Of a stretch of 42,159 nt of DNA, positions 25,487 through 33,100 are shown piece by piece. The translations under genes and the position numbers were made by a program. Numbering within the stretch: the first letter of the stretch is position 1; each line of letters begins with the position of its first letter. This DNA is from Bifidobacterium breve. Its GTDB lineage: Bacteria > Actinomycetota > Actinomycetes > S36-B12. Below the pieces are notes generated by a model, which was given only the letters and a program-made list of their open reading frames with translations, did no database searches and was not told the DNA's origin. The DNA lies in contig CAMAVT010000003.1 in the NCBI GenBank assembly GCA_945861775.1, forward strand, positions 1 through 42,159. The letters run 5' to 3'.

Positions 25487-26443
25487 CTAAATATCGAGGA
25501 CCAGTCGGTCACCCTTGCAGCGTGAGACACAGGGCATCATGTAGACGCCTTCCTCACGATCCTCTTCCGAGAGGATCGAGTCCCGGTGGGCAATATCTCC
25601 CGAGATCACCTTGGTCTCGCACGTTCCGCAAACACCCTCGGTGCACGAGGTCATCACGGGAACTCCATTATCAATGAGTACCTCGACAATGCTCCGGTCG
25701 CGAGGAATCACAAACTCCGCTCCAGAACTGTTCAACACGACGGTGAATTCATGGTCACCCGAATCACCCGTGGTGTCGATCGGTTTAGCGGCAAAGCGTT
25801 CAACGTATGGAGTTGGCCGGCCAAGTCGTTCGCAGGCTTGTTCAACAGCTGAAATGAGTGGCTCGGGGCCACAGCAGTACACCGCGGTATCTGGTGCCGC
25901 TTTGCTTAAAATGTCATCGAGTGGCAGCAGTCCCTTTTCGTCTTGCGGCCATATAACAACACCGAGCGCTTCAAGGCGATCCCGAAAAGCCATTGAATTT
26001 CGGGTGCGGCCACCGTAATAAAACGTCCACGGCGCGTCTTTGTCGAAGATAACTTGGCCGAGCATCGGGACCATTGGTGTTACTCCAACACCACCTGCAA
26101 TGAAAAGATAGGAAGGCGCATCAACCAATGGGAAATGGTTTCGCGGTCCACGTGTGCGAACGTGGTCTCCAACATTGATGTTGTCATGGACAAATGAAGA
26201 TCCACCGCGACCATCAGGCTCACGCAGTACAGCAATCCGCCACGTGTCGGCGCCAAAATGACTACACAATGAATACTGACGTTCAATCCCGTTACCGAGT
26301 TGTACATCGATATGGGCACCGGGTTCCCAACTGGGAAGCTTCTCACCGCTAGGAGCGCCTACCCGGATGGAAACAACGCCATCGGCTTCTTCAACCCGCT
26401 CGATGACAACCAGATCTCGGTACTCCTCGTAAACATAAGACAT
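25487..26443 (-). CDS. Ferredoxin-fused flavin reductase of a Rieske oxygenase system
   Basis: A 318-aa phthalate-dioxygenase-reductase-like (class IA) protein that moves electrons from NAD(P)H via FMN to its own [2Fe-2S] centre. In order: flavin-binding barrel with RQYSLCS, NAD domain with FIAGGVGVTPMVPML and YCCGPEPLI, and a C-terminal plant-type ferredoxin with SCTEGVCGTC (C-x4-C-x2-C) plus a last Cys in MPCVSRC. I choose ATG 26443 because TACCCT lies 6 nt upstream (leaderless); the ORF-track GTG at 26473 has no support. It is the only such reductase in the window and may serve all three Rieske oxygenases. Confidence 0.92.
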   Translation of the reverse strand: MSYVYEEYRDLVVIERVEEADGVVSIRVGAPSGEKLPSWEPGAHIDVQLGNGIERQYSLCSHFGADTWRIAVLREPDGRGGSSFVHDNINVGDHVRTRGPRNHFPLVDAPSYLFIAGGVGVTPMVPMLGQVIFDKDAPWTFYYGGRTRNSMAFRDRLEALGVVIWPQDEKGLLPLDDILSKAAPDTAVYCCGPEPLISAVEQACERLGRPTPYVERFAAKPIDTTGDSGDHEFTVVLNSSGAEFVIPRDRSIVEVLIDNGVPVMTSCTEGVCGTCETKVISGDIAHRDSILSEEDREEGVYMMPCVSRCKGDRLVLDI

Positions 26444-26449
26444 GCCTTC

Positions 26450-26455
26450 AGGGTA
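26450..26455 (-). promoter_or_regulatory. -10 hexamer TACCCT of the reductase gene (leaderless)
   Basis: TACCCT on the minus strand lies 6 nt before ATG 26443. It supports independent transcription of the reductase after the terminator at 26522-26563 and decides the start codon. Confidence 0.45.
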
Positions 26456-26521
26456 TCGGAGCCCACGAACCACGCAACAATTACCACCGCACTGATGTTG
26501 CCGATATTTGTGCCAAGAAAC

Positions 26522-26563
26522 ACAACATCGCCTGCACTCGCAAAGGAGTGCAGGCGATGTTGT
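26522..26563 (-). terminator. Long hairpin terminator
   Basis: A perfect 17-bp inverted repeat (ACAACATCGCCTGCACT / AGTGCAGGCGATGTTGT) with an 8-nt loop lies 11 nt after the SDR stop at 26574. Read on the minus strand it is followed by a modest T-rich run (GTTTCTT). It separates the SDR transcript from the reductase gene. Confidence 0.8.
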
Positions 26564-26573
26564 TAGTTAATTA

Positions 26574-27359
26574 CTAGAACGCGGCCGAACCACCGTCAAC
26601 GTTGTAGGTGGCGCCGGTCATGCCGTTACCCAATGGACCAGCGAGAAGAACCGCCATGCCGGCAACCTGCTCAACCGTTTGCAATTCCTTGGTGAGGCAA
26701 TCATTAGCGAAGTCCTCAAGGAATGCTTCGTAAGTGATGCCCGATGCTTCGGCAACCTGTGCACCTGCATCTTTCATCAGTTCCGTCTCAATTGGGCCAG
26801 GACAGATTGCGTTGCACGTGACACCACTTGTGCCGTACTCCACCGCGGTCGCCTTTGAGAGGCCGATCATGGCGTGCTTGCCGGCGATGTAGTGACTCAC
26901 GGCAACCTTTGAAGCGACCTTGCCTTCGATTGAAGCGATGTTGATGATCCGGCCGTAACCGGCAGGCAACATGTACTTCAGTGCGCGACGAGTGCCCCAA
27001 AATGCAGTGCTGGCATTCCACTCAAGACCCTTGAGCCATGCTTCGTCGCTGAGATCCCCAATAAGCGCCCAACCATCGGAGCCACCGGCGCAGTTGACCA
27101 TGATGTCAAGCTTTCCGAACTTCTCGACCGCATAGTCCACGAGTGCGTCGACTTCGGTACGCACGAGTGCATCACATTTTTTGAAGAGCGCGCGATCACC
27201 AGCCTTCAAGCGCTCCAACGCGTAGGCGCCCTTTTCTTCGGAGCGATTACCTAAAACAACGGATGCACCTTCAGCGATAAATGCTTCGGCGATTCCAAAT
27301 CCAATGCCGGTGCTTCCGGCGGTGATTACCGCTACGCGGCCTTCGAGACTGCCACCCAT
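26574..27359 (-). CDS. Short-chain dehydrogenase/reductase (SDR)
   Basis: A 261-aa SDR with TAGSTGIGFGIA (a variant of T-G-x3-G-x-G with Ala at the Gly position), NRSEEK after beta-2 (basic, suggesting NADP), NCAGGS, INIASIEGKVASK (Ser) and YIAGKHA (Tyr/Lys). It has a good Shine-Dalgarno (CAGGAG). It is a monocistronic unit between a hairpin terminator and an upstream 18-bp palindrome, so it may be controlled separately from the Rieske genes. Substrate unknown. Confidence 0.87.
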   Translation of the reverse strand: MGGSLEGRVAVITAGSTGIGFGIAEAFIAEGASVVLGNRSEEKGAYALERLKAGDRALFKKCDALVRTEVDALVDYAVEKFGKLDIMVNCAGGSDGWALIGDLSDEAWLKGLEWNASTAFWGTRRALKYMLPAGYGRIINIASIEGKVASKVAVSHYIAGKHAMIGLSKATAVEYGTSGVTCNAICPGPIETELMKDAGAQVAEASGITYEAFLEDFANDCLTKELQTVEQVAGMAVLLAGPLGNGMTGATYNVDGGSAAF

Positions 27360-27380
27360 GAATTTCTCCTGCTTCTCGCG

Positions 27381-27398
27381 GACAGCCGGACGGCTGTC
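27381..27398. promoter_or_regulatory. Palindrome GACAGCCG-GA-CGGCTGTC upstream of the SDR gene
   Basis: Perfect 8-bp arms with a 2-bp centre lie 22-39 nt before the ATG at 27359. Size and position fit a TetR-type operator or a 5'-UTR hairpin. The TetR gene at 17638 is one candidate ligand. No second copy was noticed in the window. Confidence 0.5.
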
Positions 27399-27492
27399 AC
27401 TGTTTTATTCCCCAGTTATCGGGGTCTATCTCACACCACTTACAAGTGCCTGTCAACGCAACTGGGGAAGTCGAGATGTAACCGATATCTGA

Positions 27493-28797
27493 CTAATTGG
27501 TGATAACGCGGGGAAGAACAGCCTTACTCAGGTCGCCACCGTGAACCGCCTCGGCACCTTCATGCATGAGTCGGTTGATGGTCCGGTGAACGTATTGCAC
27601 GCCCGGTTCATTACGGCCAAAGATCTGGGTTTTACCGCCGGTTACGGCGACTCCTTTTTGAACCCCAAAGCCGGTGATGTAGTCCTCGTCGTAGGTGACG
27701 TCGTAGAACCAGTCGCGCATGACTGCAAGTTCATGCTGCTCGCGTTCATCATTTGTGATGGGTGTCCGAACCAAAATACGCTGCTCGGTGATTGACTCGG
27801 TCACCTTGGTTGTTGGCAATGGGAAAGCAACAGCCATCCGCTGACGCCATCCGCCAGCGATTGAGAAACCTGGGAACAGCCAGTTGATGGTTCCCACATT
27901 TGCAGTGGGATCCCACGTGTCTTCGGGGTCATCAAGGTGATTCTCAATTTCGCGCAACGCAAAGGCAACGCGCTCGTGCGCACCGTGGCCATCAAAGGTT
28001 GCGGTGTTGCTGAGATTTGTTTTGAAGACCGTGTCTTTGTGAAGCGCAGCGAAATGATAACCCTCTAGATAGCCTTCGATCGCAACTTTCCAGTTGGGAC
28101 CGGGCATCATGCGGGTAGAAAACAGATGACAATCGGCAAGTTTGAGGCTCTCCAAAATAGGAGCGAAGTCGCCGAGCCAAGAGTCGATATCAATTTCGAG
28201 TTCGGGGGTCAGGCACACAAAAATTACACCGTGTTTTTCAACACAGGGAAGTTTGATCATGTTGCGCTCGGACTTGTCAAAGTCACCGAAAGTACTCTCC
28301 CCGTAAAGCCCTTTAAGTTGACCGTCCATGCCATAACTCCAGTTGTGATAAGGACAGGTAAGCGCTCGCGAGGTTCCTAGACCAGCCGAACAAATCAATG
28401 CGCCGCGGTGGCGACATACGTTGAGCATTGCATGGACTTGACCCTGTGAATCCCGGGTAATAACAACAGGAACACCCACGACCTCGATAGCTTTGTGATC
28501 ATTCTTTTCTGGCAATTCACATGAGAGTGCCAGCGGAAGCGGGATCCGCTTGAAAATCAACTCGATCTCACTTGCGAAGAGTTCTTCATCCAGGTAATTC
28601 TCAACGGGCTCTTGGAAAGTGGCTTCGGCTTGATCGGTTGTCTTGTTCTTTGTGTGGGCAATCAGTCGAGCCATCATGGCCAACGCATCCTCGCGCGCTG
28701 CCCCATCAAGGATCTTGCTGGGGAGATAAGCGGGAGTGGAGCCTTGCGTCTCTACAACCTGCGTCTCAACAACTTCGGTCTCAATAATCTGGGTCAT
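27493..28797 (-). CDS. Rieske non-heme iron oxygenase, alpha subunit (2)
   Basis: A 434-aa oxygenase. The Rieske ligands are C128, H130, C148 and H151 (CRHRG ... CPYHNW), and the iron site is E245-x2-H248-x4-H253 (EGYHFAALH). The first 18 residues are a low-complexity run of VVETQ-like repeats absent from the other two Rieske proteins. It has Shine-Dalgarno AAGGAG and ATG 28797. Upstream are a TACACT -10 and the second TTGTCTAGACAA operator, so it is likely co-regulated with Rieske gene 1. The downstream SDR is 133 bp away. Substrate unknown. Confidence 0.93.
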   Translation of the reverse strand: MTQIIETEVVETQVVETQGSTPAYLPSKILDGAAREDALAMMARLIAHTKNKTTDQAEATFQEPVENYLDEELFASEIELIFKRIPLPLALSCELPEKNDHKAIEVVGVPVVITRDSQGQVHAMLNVCRHRGALICSAGLGTSRALTCPYHNWSYGMDGQLKGLYGESTFGDFDKSERNMIKLPCVEKHGVIFVCLTPELEIDIDSWLGDFAPILESLKLADCHLFSTRMMPGPNWKVAIEGYLEGYHFAALHKDTVFKTNLSNTATFDGHGAHERVAFALREIENHLDDPEDTWDPTANVGTINWLFPGFSIAGGWRQRMAVAFPLPTTKVTESITEQRILVRTPITNDEREQHELAVMRDWFYDVTYDEDYITGFGVQKGVAVTGGKTQIFGRNEPGVQYVHRTINRLMHEGAEAVHGGDLSKAVLPRVITN

Positions 28798-28824
28798 GGG
28801 GGCTCCTTAGCAGCGACTGAGGCG

Positions 28825-28830
28825 AGTGTA
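28825..28830 (-). promoter_or_regulatory. Putative -10 (TACACT) of Rieske gene 2
   Basis: TACACT on the minus strand lies 28 nt before ATG 28797 and 5 bp downstream of the TTGTCTAGACAA palindrome. No strong -35 is seen; the operator would cover the spacer. Confidence 0.45.
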
Positions 28831-28835
28831 TCAAC

Positions 28836-28847
28836 TTGTCTAGACAA
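28836..28847. promoter_or_regulatory. Palindromic operator TTGTCTAGACAA (copy 2)
   Basis: Identical to the site at 25433-25444, located 39-50 nt upstream of Rieske gene 2 and 4 bp after the end of the histidine phosphatase gene's coding region. Both copies also share a preceding AC (ACTTGTCTAGACAA on the plus strand). The core matches the HutC-type GTMTAKAC consensus. Confidence 0.7.
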
Positions 28848-28850
28848 ATA

Positions 28851-29444
28851 CTAGGGCTGATCCAAGTGCGATGTTTCATTGATGCTCACCAGCACAAAAC
28901 GGCCGTCGGGCCACACCTGAACCCGTGAAATGGAGGTATACCCCGGATTGAAAAAGAAGCGGCGAGGGCTTTCAAGCACTCCTGCCAGAAAACTATTTGA
29001 GGCGCCTCCATGACTAACAGCCACAATGCGCTCACCTTGATGCGCCAGACCTATATCGCGAACAACTTCCAACATGTTTGCCTGAAGTTCTTCATGGTTG
29101 TGCTCCGGCATAAAACCTTCCTCGAAGCGCCCTTCACGAAATGAACGCACGCGTTCGGGGTCGGGAAGATTCTCTATCCCCGCGTAGTGGGTTGCGCTGG
29201 ATTTCCATTCTTGAAGTCGCTCATCAATGACGACATCATGACCGAGAATCCGCGCAAGTGGGCCGGCCGTTTCAATGGCGCGCTTGAGCTGGCTTGAATA
29301 GATCGCGGTAATTCCTTTGTCCGCAAGATAGGCGCCAACAAGCTCCGCCTGTTCACGACCAGCTTCACCCAGTCCAGGATCCTTTGTGCCGTCTGGCTCC
29401 GGGAGTGCATGGCGAACAAGAAGTACTTCACATGATTCACTCAT
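28851..29444 (-). CDS. Histidine phosphatase superfamily protein
   Basis: A 197-aa phosphoglycerate-mutase-like phosphatase. The catalytic motif is VRHALPEP (R-H-A rather than the common R-H-G), with IYSSQLKRAIETA as the second Arg element, Glu in LQEWKSS and VSHGGAS as the second His. These enzymes dephosphorylate small metabolites. I prefer ATG 29444; GTG 29456 right after the upstream stop is possible. It lies 15 bp downstream of the aldehyde dehydrogenase gene and is presumably co-transcribed. Its presence with a kinase and a second phosphatase suggests phosphorylated intermediates. Confidence 0.85.
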   Translation of the reverse strand: MSESCEVLLVRHALPEPDGTKDPGLGEAGREQAELVGAYLADKGITAIYSSQLKRAIETAGPLARILGHDVVIDERLQEWKSSATHYAGIENLPDPERVRSFREGRFEEGFMPEHNHEELQANMLEVVRDIGLAHQGERIVAVSHGGASNSFLAGVLESPRRFFFNPGYTSISRVQVWPDGRFVLVSINETSHLDQP

Positions 29445-29459
29445 CAACGAGGGCACTCA

Positions 29460-30965
29460 TCAAACAGTTGAACCGAAGTCACCAGATGTTGGGAAGTCAT
29501 CAGATGATGGAAATTGCAGACTGAGCATTTCGAAATACTCCATCAATCCATGGTGACCAAGTTCGCGACCGATGCCCGAGGTTTTGAATCCACCGAAAGG
29601 TGCATTGGCGTTGAACCGACCACCGTTGACAGCGACTTGGCCCGTACGCAACCGCTTAGCAACACTCACCGCGGTCGGAATATCAGCAGCAAACACGGCA
29701 CCAGAAAGCCCGAATTCACTGTCATTGGCGAATTCGATTCCTTGCTCAAGACCGTCGTAGCCAATAATCGCTAGTACCGGTCCAAAGATTTCTTCTTGGG
29801 CAATGCGCGCCTTCGGACTGAGGCGACTGAAAACCGTTGGCTTAATGAAATAACCCTTATCAAGACCATCGGGGTGGCCAGGACCGCCAGCAATTAACTT
29901 GCCCTCCGTCATGCCGATCTCAATGTAATCTGCAACGACCTTGTGCTGGCCCGCCGATGCAACCGGCCCCAAGTCAACCGCGGCGTCCAGCGGATTACCA
30001 ACAGTAAATGCATTTACGAGCGCCGCAACGCGCTCCTCAACTTCATCGATTATTTCATTGGGAACAATCAGACGAGTAGTGGCCGAACAGGTCTGCCCGT
30101 TATTGACGAAACAACCGCGAACCGCATTCGCGATAGCGACATCAAGATCGGCGCCTTCAACCAAAAGGAACGCAGATTTACCGCCAAGTTCCAGCGCAAC
30201 TTTTTTAACGGTGGGGGCTGCAGCCTGCGAAACGCGAACACCAGCACCGGTAGAACCAGTGATGCTCACCATGTCGACCTCGGGGTGGGAGGAAAGAATT
30301 TCACCGATGAGTGCGCCTGGACCAGAAACGAGGTTGAAGACACCCTTGGGCAGGCCGAGACCGTCAATGATTTCAGCGAGGATGAAGTTGGAAAGTGGCG
30401 CCACCGAGCTTGGTTTCACCACCACGGTGCAACCAGCAGCAAGTGCCGGGCCGACCTTTGCGGCGAGTTGATACAGCGGATAATTCCAAGGAGTAATTGC
30501 TCCGACAACGCCTACGGGAACCCGGATAACAATCGAATTGCCGATCCGCTCTTCGGCGGGTAACTCGCGAGCTGCCTGCGCAATCGTTTCAAACACCGAT
30601 GCTGCAAGACCCACTTGCACCCGGACCGAAATGGCCAGGGGCGTTCCCACTTCCTGGGACATGATTCGGGCTAGTTCATCTTCTCGCTCGCGTAGTCCCG
30701 CGGCTATTGCTGAAACAACATCGGCGCGCTCAGCGATCGGGACCTGCGACCAGCCGTCAAATGCGCGTCGGGCAGCCGCGATGGCGCGCTCAGCGTCATC
30801 AGCATTACCCGAAGGGACCGTCCCGATAACTTCACCGGTGGCAGCTTCAATCACCGTGATGGCTTCGCCTCCTAAGGGCGCCACCCACTCTCCATCGATG
30901 TATAGCGTGTTGCGCTCGATCACGGTTCCTCCATTGGCTTGCGTTTCGGGGTCTAGGTTTTTCAA
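29460..30965 (-). CDS. Aldehyde dehydrogenase (NAD(P)+)
   Basis: A 501-aa ALDH-superfamily enzyme that would oxidise an aldehyde to a carboxylic acid. Key elements: TPWNYPLYQLA, the cofactor site SITGSTGAGVRVSQ, catalytic Glu in LELGGKSAF, nucleophile Cys in NNGQTCSATTR, and EEIFGPVLAI. The family start IDGEWVAP lies at residue 22. I keep the TTG start at 30965, which has TATGCT 6 nt upstream; no ATG is better placed. It follows the tyrosine-phosphatase-like gene by 14 bp in a four-gene operon (SnoaL, phosphatase, ALDH, histidine phosphatase). Confidence 0.92.
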   Translation of the reverse strand: MKNLDPETQANGGTVIERNTLYIDGEWVAPLGGEAITVIEAATGEVIGTVPSGNADDAERAIAAARRAFDGWSQVPIAERADVVSAIAAGLREREDELARIMSQEVGTPLAISVRVQVGLAASVFETIAQAARELPAEERIGNSIVIRVPVGVVGAITPWNYPLYQLAAKVGPALAAGCTVVVKPSSVAPLSNFILAEIIDGLGLPKGVFNLVSGPGALIGEILSSHPEVDMVSITGSTGAGVRVSQAAAPTVKKVALELGGKSAFLLVEGADLDVAIANAVRGCFVNNGQTCSATTRLIVPNEIIDEVEERVAALVNAFTVGNPLDAAVDLGPVASAGQHKVVADYIEIGMTEGKLIAGGPGHPDGLDKGYFIKPTVFSRLSPKARIAQEEIFGPVLAIIGYDGLEQGIEFANDSEFGLSGAVFAADIPTAVSVAKRLRTGQVAVNGGRFNANAPFGGFKTSGIGRELGHHGLMEYFEMLSLQFPSSDDFPTSGDFGSTV

Positions 30966-30979
30966 TTTTCCAGCATAGG

Positions 30980-31720
30980 TTATTCGAGGAGTTGGGCTCT
31001 CAAAGATTCAATGCTCTCATTGTGTACGTCGAGAGTAAGAACCCACTCATGTAGTCCACCATGCTCAACGAGAGTGCGGGACAAGAAGAGTTCCATGGCG
31101 CCTCGAGGTGAGCGCAGGAGATCATCAGTCTGGTTCATCATGGGATGGTTCTCAAAATCTTCACGGGTTCTCAACCAGCGGACAAGGGCAACAACTTCGT
31201 CACCGCTTAACGCAAAATCATCGGCGATGTCGTCGTCACTTACGCCCAGCAGCGATAACAAGACGGCAGCGACAAAGCCGGTACGGTCCTTGCCAGCCAT
31301 GCAGAAAAAGATTGCCGGGAATGCCTCCCCCTGTGCCAAATGCTCAACAATGTCTCGCATCGTGGTTGCACCCAGCTCGAGCATCACGTTATAAATGTCG
31401 GCAAGGTGTTCCGCCGGATCGGCATTAATTTCGCCTGGGGCTCGTTGCCACTGTTGCGGAAGAATCGGTGCATGGATAGGGCCATCAATAAAAGCTGGGA
31501 GGGGGAAAGCGTCAAGCTCACTTCGATAGCGCAGATCAAAAACCGTCGTAGCGCCGAATTCATTCCACGCCTGTTCATCGGTGAGTCGATGTAAACTGGA
31601 TGCGCGATAAAGCATTCCGGTACGCACCACGCGGCCATCTTGCGTCACCATGCCGCCTAGATCGCGGACGTTATAGACGCCACCAAGTTCCACACTTCGG
31701 TCAATTGTTTTGTCGATCAT
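30980..31720 (-). CDS. Tyrosine/dual-specificity-like protein phosphatase
   Basis: A 246-aa cysteine phosphatase. N-terminal YNVRDLGGM is the signature of the bacterial MptpB/Y_phosphatase3 family. The P-loop CMAGKDRTG (C-x5-R) holds the nucleophile and the phosphate-binding Arg; the K-D pair in it is typical of this family, whose members can act on phosphotyrosine and phosphoinositides. No signal peptide. It overlaps the upstream SnoaL gene by 4 nt. In a catabolic operon a small-molecule phosphate ester is as likely a substrate as a protein. Confidence 0.87.
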   Translation of the reverse strand: MIDKTIDRSVELGGVYNVRDLGGMVTQDGRVVRTGMLYRASSLHRLTDEQAWNEFGATTVFDLRYRSELDAFPLPAFIDGPIHAPILPQQWQRAPGEINADPAEHLADIYNVMLELGATTMRDIVEHLAQGEAFPAIFFCMAGKDRTGFVAAVLLSLLGVSDDDIADDFALSGDEVVALVRWLRTREDFENHPMMNQTDDLLRSPRGAMELFLSRTLVEHGGLHEWVLTLDVHNESIESLRAQLLE

Positions 31721-32253
31721 CCGGGGAACCCCGGGAAAGCCCGCTCATAGTCCGGTAACTCAGCCACTCCAGCTGCGCGCCCCGGCCAGCGCTTGCGCTC
31801 TTGATCACCGAGACCGCCCGCAGCCAGATCCGAAAGCGGCATCGAATACAAGCTGAGTACGTGACGCTTGGCGAATCTCCATCTACCTTCATCACGACGG
31901 TAGACATCTTGATAACGAATTGATGTGGACAGGGTCAGGTCCGAGCTACCCAACTCCGCATAAGCGATAACAGTTCCGGTTGCGTGATTCTCGTCAACGA
32001 GGTCAACCACTATCCCGTGCGGGTCATGCCAGGTGGCCGTGAAAGGTGCATGTTTGATTTTAAAATTTTCGATGATGGCGGCGCGGCCGGAAGTCGTGCT
32101 GTTTGCAGAACCAAATACTGCGTCAAGAGTAAAGAGCTCACCAAGAGCATCCCACTGAGCGTCGTCGAGCAAAGTTGCATAAGAAACAACCAGGTCATTG
32201 ATGGCGAATCGATCTTCCAACCGCGAAATCCGCTGTTCTAATGTGTGCATCAC
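31717..32253 (-). CDS. SnoaL/NTF2-like protein
   Basis: A 178-aa SnoaL_4-type protein: RFAINDLVVSYATLLDDAQWDALGELFTLDAVFGSA, then SIRYQDVYRRDEGRWRFAKRHVLSLY. It is the first gene of the 32253-28851 operon. Either GTG 32253 (TACGCT 7 nt upstream, leaderless) or ATG 32250 could start it; the difference is one residue. The layout matches the other two SnoaL_4 proteins of the island, and a shared role next to each oxygenase or dehydrogenase group is possible. Confidence 0.8.
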   Translation of the reverse strand: MMHTLEQRISRLEDRFAINDLVVSYATLLDDAQWDALGELFTLDAVFGSANSTTSGRAAIIENFKIKHAPFTATWHDPHGIVVDLVDENHATGTVIAYAELGSSDLTLSTSIRYQDVYRRDEGRWRFAKRHVLSLYSMPLSDLAAGGLGDQERKRWPGRAAGVAELPDYERAFPGFPG

Positions 32254-32344
32254 CTGCGTGAGCGTACTGCAGGCAACTTGCAGGAATTAATGGCCGCCAT
32301 TGACCCGAAGTGTCCCTGCGCACCCACTGCGCTATTCGCCCCGA

Positions 32345-32350
32345 TAGCGT
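32345..32350 (+). promoter_or_regulatory. -10 hexamer TAGCGT of the GntR regulator gene (leaderless)
   Basis: TAGCGT is followed by ctcgcc (6 nt) and ATG 32357. No GTCTAGAC-type site is seen in the 103-bp gap upstream, so autoregulation through that motif is not evident. Confidence 0.45.
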
Positions 32351-32356
32351 CTCGCC

Positions 32357-33085
32357 ATGGGTGAAGTTCCACTGTATGAGCGCGTGCGCCAGTCAATTGC
32401 GCAAACACTCACCGATGGCACACTCTCCCCCGGCGACAAACTTCCCAGTGAGGCACGGCTGGCCGAGGAATTCGGTGTCAACCGGCTTACCGTCCGGCGA
32501 GCAATTGAGGAACTTGCCCGAGCCGGCGCGGTGGAGTCTCGACAGGGTTCCGGCACATTTGTGAGCGCCAGGATTATCCGGCTTCCGCTATCCCAGCAAC
32601 TCTCCACGGACTCACTTGTTTCCCGGCTTACCAGCCAGATCGCCGAACAGGGTCTCACCTATGAAGACATCCTTCTGCGGGCCGTTAAATTGAAAAGCTC
32701 GCATCTGAATACGACCCTCGAACTGCCTTTGGGTCCGCTGTGGCGGGTAGACAATGCGTTGGTGGTTAATGGCGCTACCTGGATGTGGTCGAGTTCGTGG
32801 TTCCCTCGAGAACTGCTCACAGATCCCGCTGGAAACTGGGACCAGGTCACCGGCCTGTACGGCCAACTCAATGCAGCACTGGGTGAACCACGTCCGGTCT
32901 GGCGGGCAATCTCCGCGGACGCCGCAACCCTTGTTGACGCAGAGATCCTCGGCATTCGAGCCAGCTCGCCCGTGCTCGTGCGCGACGGTCTCACCGCGGG
33001 AGAAAACGGTGAGCCGATGCTTCGGGTATCGCGCCGGGCGCGCATGGACCGGGTGAGCTACGTACTGCGCTACGACCAGGATTGA
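32357..33085 (+). CDS. GntR-family regulator, HutC/UTRA subfamily
   Basis: A 242-aa ligand-responsive regulator. The N-terminal winged helix (PLYERVRQSIAQTL ... DKLPSEARLAEEFGVNRLTVRRAIEELARAGAVESRQGSGTFV, residues 5-75) is textbook GntR. The remaining ~160 residues form a UTRA ligand-binding domain, as in HutC, PhnF and DasR. HutC-type proteins bind GTMTAKAC-like palindromes. Two such sites (GTCTAGAC inside TTGTCTAGACAA) lie upstream of Rieske genes 1 and 2, so this is their most likely regulator, released by an unknown pathway metabolite. The assignment combines subfamily knowledge with motif match and is untested. Confidence 0.9.
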   Translation: MGEVPLYERVRQSIAQTLTDGTLSPGDKLPSEARLAEEFGVNRLTVRRAIEELARAGAVESRQGSGTFVSARIIRLPLSQQLSTDSLVSRLTSQIAEQGLTYEDILLRAVKLKSSHLNTTLELPLGPLWRVDNALVVNGATWMWSSSWFPRELLTDPAGNWDQVTGLYGQLNAALGEPRPVWRAISADAATLVDAEILGIRASSPVLVRDGLTAGENGEPMLRVSRRARMDRVSYVLRYDQD

Positions 33086-33100
33086 CCAAGATTGATCGAG

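Noticed and set aside
27493-28797. Rieske gene 2 N-terminal VVETQ repeats as a sign of frameshift or misassembly
   Set aside because: The repeats are in frame after a good Shine-Dalgarno and ATG at 28797, and are short; probably a harmless low-complexity tail.
29943-30563. 206-aa and 176-aa plus-strand ORFs
   Set aside because: Opposite the aldehyde dehydrogenase gene, whose catalytic Cys and Glu motifs fix the coding strand.
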